From NCBI RefSeq assembly GCF_000367365.1, contig NZ_BARF01000029.1, positions 62,001-126,000 on the forward strand: a stretch of DNA of 64,000 nucleotides. Reading direction: 5' to 3'. Positions 60,738 to 64,000 of the stretch are shown here, piece by piece. A model generated the notes under the pieces. It did not search any database. It saw only the letters and a program-made list of their open reading frames with translations, and was not told the DNA's origin. The position numbers and the translations under genes are program-made. Within the stretch, counting starts at the first letter, position 1; each line of letters starts with the position of its first letter. This DNA comes from Streptomyces prunicolor NBRC 13075. Lineage in GTDB: Bacteria > Actinomycetota > Actinomycetes > Streptomycetales > Streptomycetaceae.

Positions 60738-61772
60738 TCAGGCCGCCTGCGAGGTGGTGCCACGGCGCTTGCGGACCGCCCAGAAGACACCGGTGCCCGC
60801 CACGACCGTGACGCCCACGCCGATCACGCCCGCGAGGCCGCCGGAGAGCCGGGCGTCGTCGACGTCCCGTACGCCGTAGTCGGCCAGCGGGGAGTCCGCC
60901 GAGGCGTGCTCCTTCGCCTTCTGGTCGATGCCCTGGTCGGCGGCCACCTTCTCCAGGCCGTCGGGGTTCGAGGAGGCGTAGAAGCTCACGAAACCGGCGA
61001 GGAGGAGGGAGGCCACCAGGCCGGTGATCCACAGCTTGCGGCGGGAGACGCCCCCAGCGGAAACCGGCTCCAACTGCGCTGGCGCGTCCACGAGTTCGCC
61101 GTTCACGCGCAGCTTGAGGCGTTGCTCCAGGCCGCGTGCGCCGTAGACCAGATCCGGGCGTACGGCGATCACCGCGCCCACCGTCAGCGCGGTGATCGCG
61201 GCCTCCCCGATGCCGATGAGGAGGTGCACGCCGATCATCGCGGTGGCGACCTTGGCGAGGGAGACGTCGGTGGTGCCGCCGAGCGAGTAGAGGAGGGTGA
61301 AGACGAGGGCGGCCGCGGGGACCGAGAGCAGGGCCGCGGTGAAGGACGCGGCGGTGATCGAGCGGCGGGTGCGGGGCAGGACCTTCACCAGGCCGCGGAA
61401 GACGGCGTACGCCACGACCGTCGTCGTGATCGCCATGTCGGTGATGTTCACGCCGAGCGCGGTCAGGCCGCCGTCCGCGAACAGGATGCCCTGCATGAGG
61501 AGGACGACCGAGACGCAGAGGACGCCTGTGTAGGGGCCGACCAGGATCGCTGCCAGCGCGCCGCCCAGCAGGTGGCCGCTGGTGCCGGCCGCGACCGGGA
61601 AGTTGAGCATCTGCACGGCGAAGATGAACGCGGCGACCAGGCCCGCCAGCGGCGCGGTCCGCTCGTCGAGTTCGCGGCGGGCGCCGCGCAGGCTCACGGC
61701 GATGGCGCCGGCGGCGACCACGGCGGTCGCGGCGGATATGGGGGCGTCGATGAATCCGTCAGGCACATGCAC
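60738..61772 (-). CDS. cbiM: CbiM-type substrate component fused to PDGLE (CbiN-like) domain
   Basis: 344 residues. It opens with MHVPDGFIDAP, whose N-terminal His binds the metal, and continues with seven or so helices of CbiM (PVAAGTSGHLLGGALAA, LGVNITDM). From about 245 a second part starts with one helix, carries a SNPDGLEKVA motif (PDGLE domain, CbiN-like) and ends with another helix. So CbiM and CbiN functions are fused, as in NikM-N types. Substrate is cobalt or nickel; the sequence does not decide. No cobalamin riboswitch was found upstream. Confidence 0.93.
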   Translation of the reverse strand: MHVPDGFIDAPISAATAVVAAGAIAVSLRGARRELDERTAPLAGLVAAFIFAVQMLNFPVAAGTSGHLLGGALAAILVGPYTGVLCVSVVLLMQGILFADGGLTALGVNITDMAITTTVVAYAVFRGLVKVLPRTRRSITAASFTAALLSVPAAALVFTLLYSLGGTTDVSLAKVATAMIGVHLLIGIGEAAITALTVGAVIAVRPDLVYGARGLEQRLKLRVNGELVDAPAQLEPVSAGGVSRRKLWITGLVASLLLAGFVSFYASSNPDGLEKVAADQGIDQKAKEHASADSPLADYGVRDVDDARLSGGLAGVIGVGVTVVAGTGVFWAVRKRRGTTSQAA

Positions 61773-61942
61773 GGGATGATTTTAGATGCTTGTTGCGAGT
61801 CCTTTGCAAGAGCGAGGGAGTCTCTTGCCGATATGTGAGATCTATCGCCCCGGAGGGCGCTCCCGAGAAAATGTGCGACATTTGGGTAGTGGAAGCGGAT
61901 GCATAGCTTTCACGCAGGTCACTCAGCGTAAGGGGCCGCCCG

Positions 61943-62299
61943 ATGTCCGTAGTCGAACAGTACGCGCGAGCCCATATCGTCACCGACGAGGACGTGGACC
62001 GGCTGGATGCTGACGCGGTCCCCGTCGTCCTGCGGTACGACCCCGAATCCGATCCCCGAGCCGTCCGTATCGGCCTGCCCGGACCGCATGAATGGACCTT
62101 CGACCGGGAGCTGCTGGAGCAGGGGCTGCGGGCCCCGGCCGGCAGCGGCGAGGTGCGGGTGTGGCCGTGCGGGCGGGTGCAGGCCGTGGTGGAGTTCCAC
62201 TCCGAACAGGGCGTCTCCGTCGTCCAGTTCGAGACGAAGACGATCATGCGGTTCCTGCGGCGCACCTATACGGCCGCCACCACGCCCGTCGGGACCTGA
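61943..62299 (+). CDS. SsgA-like sporulation/cell division regulator (SALP)
   Basis: 118 residues of the SsgA family. VPVVLRYDPESDPRAVRIGL, WTFDRELLEQGL and GSGEVRVWPCGRVQAVVEFHS match the conserved SsgA/SsgB fold (PF04686). These proteins guide septum placement, FtsZ recruitment or spore-wall maturation in sporulating actinomycetes. The C-terminus (KTIMRFLRRTY) is the usual helix. ATG with AAGGGG upstream. Which of the SsgA-G paralogues it is cannot be decided here. Its stop lies inside a short tandem duplication. Confidence 0.9.
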   Translation: MSVVEQYARAHIVTDEDVDRLDADAVPVVLRYDPESDPRAVRIGLPGPHEWTFDRELLEQGLRAPAGSGEVRVWPCGRVQAVVEFHSEQGVSVVQFETKTIMRFLRRTYTAATTPVGT

Positions 62300-62330
62300 A
62301 CTCCCCGTCGGGACCTGAACTCCCCGTAGG
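62285..62330. repeat. 19-bp tandem duplication over the ssg stop codon
   Basis: CCCGTCGGGACCTGAACTC occurs twice (62285-62303, 62304-62322), and a third unit begins but diverges. The first copy supplies the stop codon TGA at 62297-62299; the duplication places an unused copy of the last codons after the gene. Probably a slippage product; it may vary between strains. Confidence 0.9.
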
Positions 62331-62341
62331 GGCACGGAGGT

Positions 62342-64000
62342 TCAGCCGCCGAGGCTGCTGCCCAGCTTGAGCAGCGCCGCCACGATCGGGCCCGCCGTGT
62401 CGCCGCCGTGGCCGCCCGCCTGGACCACACCGGCGGCGGCCAGGTCGCCCTTGTACGCGGTGAACCAGCCGTTGGGCTTCTTCTGGCCGTCGACCTCCGC
62501 CGAGCCGGTCTTCGCGCCGTAGTCCGGACCGAGCCCGGACATCGCCTCGGCCGCCGTGCCGTAGTCGGCCGTGTACTTCATGACCTCCTTCAGCTCGGAC
62601 TGCGTCGTCGACGACATCGTGCGCGAGGCCTTCGCCAGCGTGCGGCCGTCGACCGTCGCGGAGACCAGGTACGGCTGGTGGAAGGTGCCCGTGTCGACCG
62701 TCGAGGCGACCGACGCCATGTTCAGCGGGTTCATGCGGACCCCGCCCTGGCCGATCAGCGAGGCGCCCATCTGCGCGCCGCTCTGCACCGGGACCGAGCC
62801 GTCGAAGGTGGGGACGCCGATGGCCCAGTTGTTCATGCCGAGGCCGTAGACCTGCTGGGCCTCTGTCGTCAGGTCGCTGTTGGACAACTTGGGCGCGAAG
62901 TTGATGAAGGCGTTGTTGCAGGAGGCCCCGAAGGCCATCTTGAACGTGCCCTTCTTGATCTCCGAGTCGTCGTCGTTGTGGAAGGTCCAGCCCGCGAGCT
63001 TGTACGTCTTGGGGCAGGGGTGCGACGCGTCCGGGGTGATCAGGTTCTTCTCGAAGAGCATCGTCGACGTCACGACCTTCATCGTGGAACCGGGGGCGAG
63101 GGAGCCCTGGAAGGCCACGTTGAAGCCGTGCGAGGCGTTCGCGACGGCCAGGATCTCGCCGGTCGACGGGCGCATCATCACGACCGAGGAGTTCTTCTGC
63201 TTGCCGACCTGTGTTTCGGCCGCCGCCTGGAGGGTCGGGCTGAGCGTCGTCTTCACCTTGCCCGGCGTGCCCTTGCTCAGCTCGACGAGGGTCTTGTCGG
63301 ACTGCTTGGACTTCTTGCCCCGGACGACCTGGAGTTCGATGCCCGCCTTGCCGCCGGCCTTCTTGCCGAACTTCTCCCGCAGCCCGTCCAACACCGGCCC
63401 CAGGGACGGGTACTTGGCGGTCGTCAGCTCGCCGCCGTCACGGTCGTAGGCCTTGATCGGCGGGGTGCCGGACTCGCCGGTCACCAGAGTGTCGCCGTCC
63501 GCGAGGTCGGGGTGGACGACGGAGGCGTGCCACTGGACGTACGGCTTGCCGTCCTTCGCGCTGCGCACGACGGTGAGTGAAGTGGCGTACGTCATGGGCT
63601 TGTTGATGCCCTTGTACGACACCGTGCACTTCACGGAGAAGGGCACCTTGGCGCCGGTGCGGGCGCCCTCGGTGACGGTGATGCCCTTCATGTGGGCGTT
63701 CTTCGTGTAGCCGGTGAGCAGGGCGGTGGCCGCCGTCGACTTGTCGGTCGTGGCGGCGGCCTGGGCGACCTTGCCCGACTGCCAGTCGGTGAGGAAGCGC
63801 TTCGCGGTCGTCTGCACCTCGGTCGCCGACAACGGGCCCGTCTTGATGGCCTTGTGGTCGGCGGTGGTCGACGTGCGTGCCTCGGCCGACGCCCCGCCGT
63901 CGTACAGCGCGTAGGCGCCGACGCCCGCGCCGACGACGGCCGCGGCGATCACCCCGCCGACGACGGCGGGTCTGGCCTTGCGCCGCTCGCCGACGACCTT
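62342..64000 (-). CDS. Penicillin-binding protein with MecA-type N-terminal domain (5' end missing)
   Basis: At least 552 residues; the frame is open to the right edge, so the start is outside. It begins with a basic segment (VVGERRKARPAVV) and a membrane helix (GGVIAAAVVGAGVGAYALY). An NTF2-like MecA_N domain precedes the transpeptidase domain with SxxK as GSTMK, SxN as SCN (GASCNNAF) and KTG as AKTGSAE. It cross-links peptidoglycan outside the membrane. The class B-like layout (no transglycosylase) and MecA_N domain recall PBP2a and many Streptomyces PBPs. Stop at 62342 lies 40 bp from the convergent ssg gene. Confidence 0.93.
   Translation of the reverse strand, partial: KVVGERRKARPAVVGGVIAAAVVGAGVGAYALYDGGASAEARTSTTADHKAIKTGPLSATEVQTTAKRFLTDWQSGKVAQAAATTDKSTAATALLTGYTKNAHMKGITVTEGARTGAKVPFSVKCTVSYKGINKPMTYATSLTVVRSAKDGKPYVQWHASVVHPDLADGDTLVTGESGTPPIKAYDRDGGELTTAKYPSLGPVLDGLREKFGKKAGGKAGIELQVVRGKKSKQSDKTLVELSKGTPGKVKTTLSPTLQAAAETQVGKQKNSSVVMMRPSTGEILAVANASHGFNVAFQGSLAPGSTMKVVTSTMLFEKNLITPDASHPCPKTYKLAGWTFHNDDDSEIKKGTFKMAFGASCNNAFINFAPKLSNSDLTTEAQQVYGLGMNNWAIGVPTFDGSVPVQSGAQMGASLIGQGGVRMNPLNMASVASTVDTGTFHQPYLVSATVDGRTLAKASRTMSSTTQSELKEVMKYTADYGTAAEAMSGLGPDYGAKTGSAEVDGQKKPNGWFTAYKGDLAAAGVVQAGGHGGDTAGPIVAALLKLGSSLGG

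Noticed and set aside
61773..61942. Cobalamin riboswitch before cbiM
   Set aside because: No B12-box or matching stem was seen in the leader on the minus strand.

Overview
The window is chromosomal DNA from a Streptomyces-type actinomycete. Base composition is very GC-rich and codon third positions are almost all G or C. GTG, TTG and apparently one CTG start codon occur. Several genes are lineage markers: an SsgA-like sporulation/division protein, a SepX/GlpR-type septal membrane protein, an XRE-DUF397 pair with an anti-sigma-type ATPase, a mycothiol-dependent-enzyme relic and WXG-type secretion substrates. The order at the left edge (fructose PTS, small protein, DUF6227-like protein, L,D-transpeptidase lipoprotein) resembles, from memory, the SCO319x region of S. 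coelicolor. No rRNA operon, CRISPR array or intact prophage was seen; there is one tRNA-Ala(CGC).

Layout. 1-12.7 kb: end of fruA, L,D-transpeptidase, P1-family peptidase, a 33-bp minisatellite, LtrA, MscL, an orphan SAF-domain protein, methylthioadenosine phosphorylase, an FmdB zinc ribbon behind a CIRCE-like element, an MFS transporter and a K+/H+ antiporter. 13-22 kb: penicillin acylase-type Ntn hydrolase, 5-formyltetrahydrofolate cyclo-ligase, then galU-moeA(glp)-moaC-mog-GNAT-sepX/glpR. This last block joins UDP-glucose synthesis, molybdenum cofactor genes and a septal protein, and matches the Glp/GlpR division module known in Corynebacterium. 22-28 kb: tRNA, then a two-component system facing a lipoprotein/membrane-fusion/MacB-type ABC exporter operon, with a paired motif between them. 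28-34 kb: GNAT, exonuclease III, and a MerR regulator facing a monooxygenase-hydrolase-SDR operon. 34-41 kb: tricorn protease, TetR with two operators and an MMPL exporter, isochorismatase-type hydrolase.

41-50 kb is the accessory part. It holds an anti-sigma ATPase/XRE/DUF397 trio, an imperfect inverted repeat of about 165 bp, a YbaK-EamA pair, and a patchwork of decayed pieces: a RidA fragment, a 149-bp miniature IS630-type element, an IS630 5' fragment, a phosphotransferase gene between these IS ends, a frameshifted TIGR03083-type pseudogene and an EamA tail. It also carries a secreted protein/lipoprotein pair and a WXG-like pair followed by a small membrane protein, a possible type VII effector module.

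50-64 kb: two-gene ABC transporter followed by a YncE/phosphoesterase fusion, RidA, secreted metallophosphoesterase, serine hydrolase, Ohr, a Co/Ni ECF transporter (CbiM-PDGLE fusion, CbiQ, CbiO), an SsgA-like protein and the C-terminal part of a penicillin-binding protein that runs off the right edge.

The strongest unusual signals are the CIRCE-like site on the fmdB gene, the IS630 miniature element flanking a phosphotransferase gene, the long inverted repeat beside DUF397, the 33-bp minisatellite and the WXG/LXG-like cluster.
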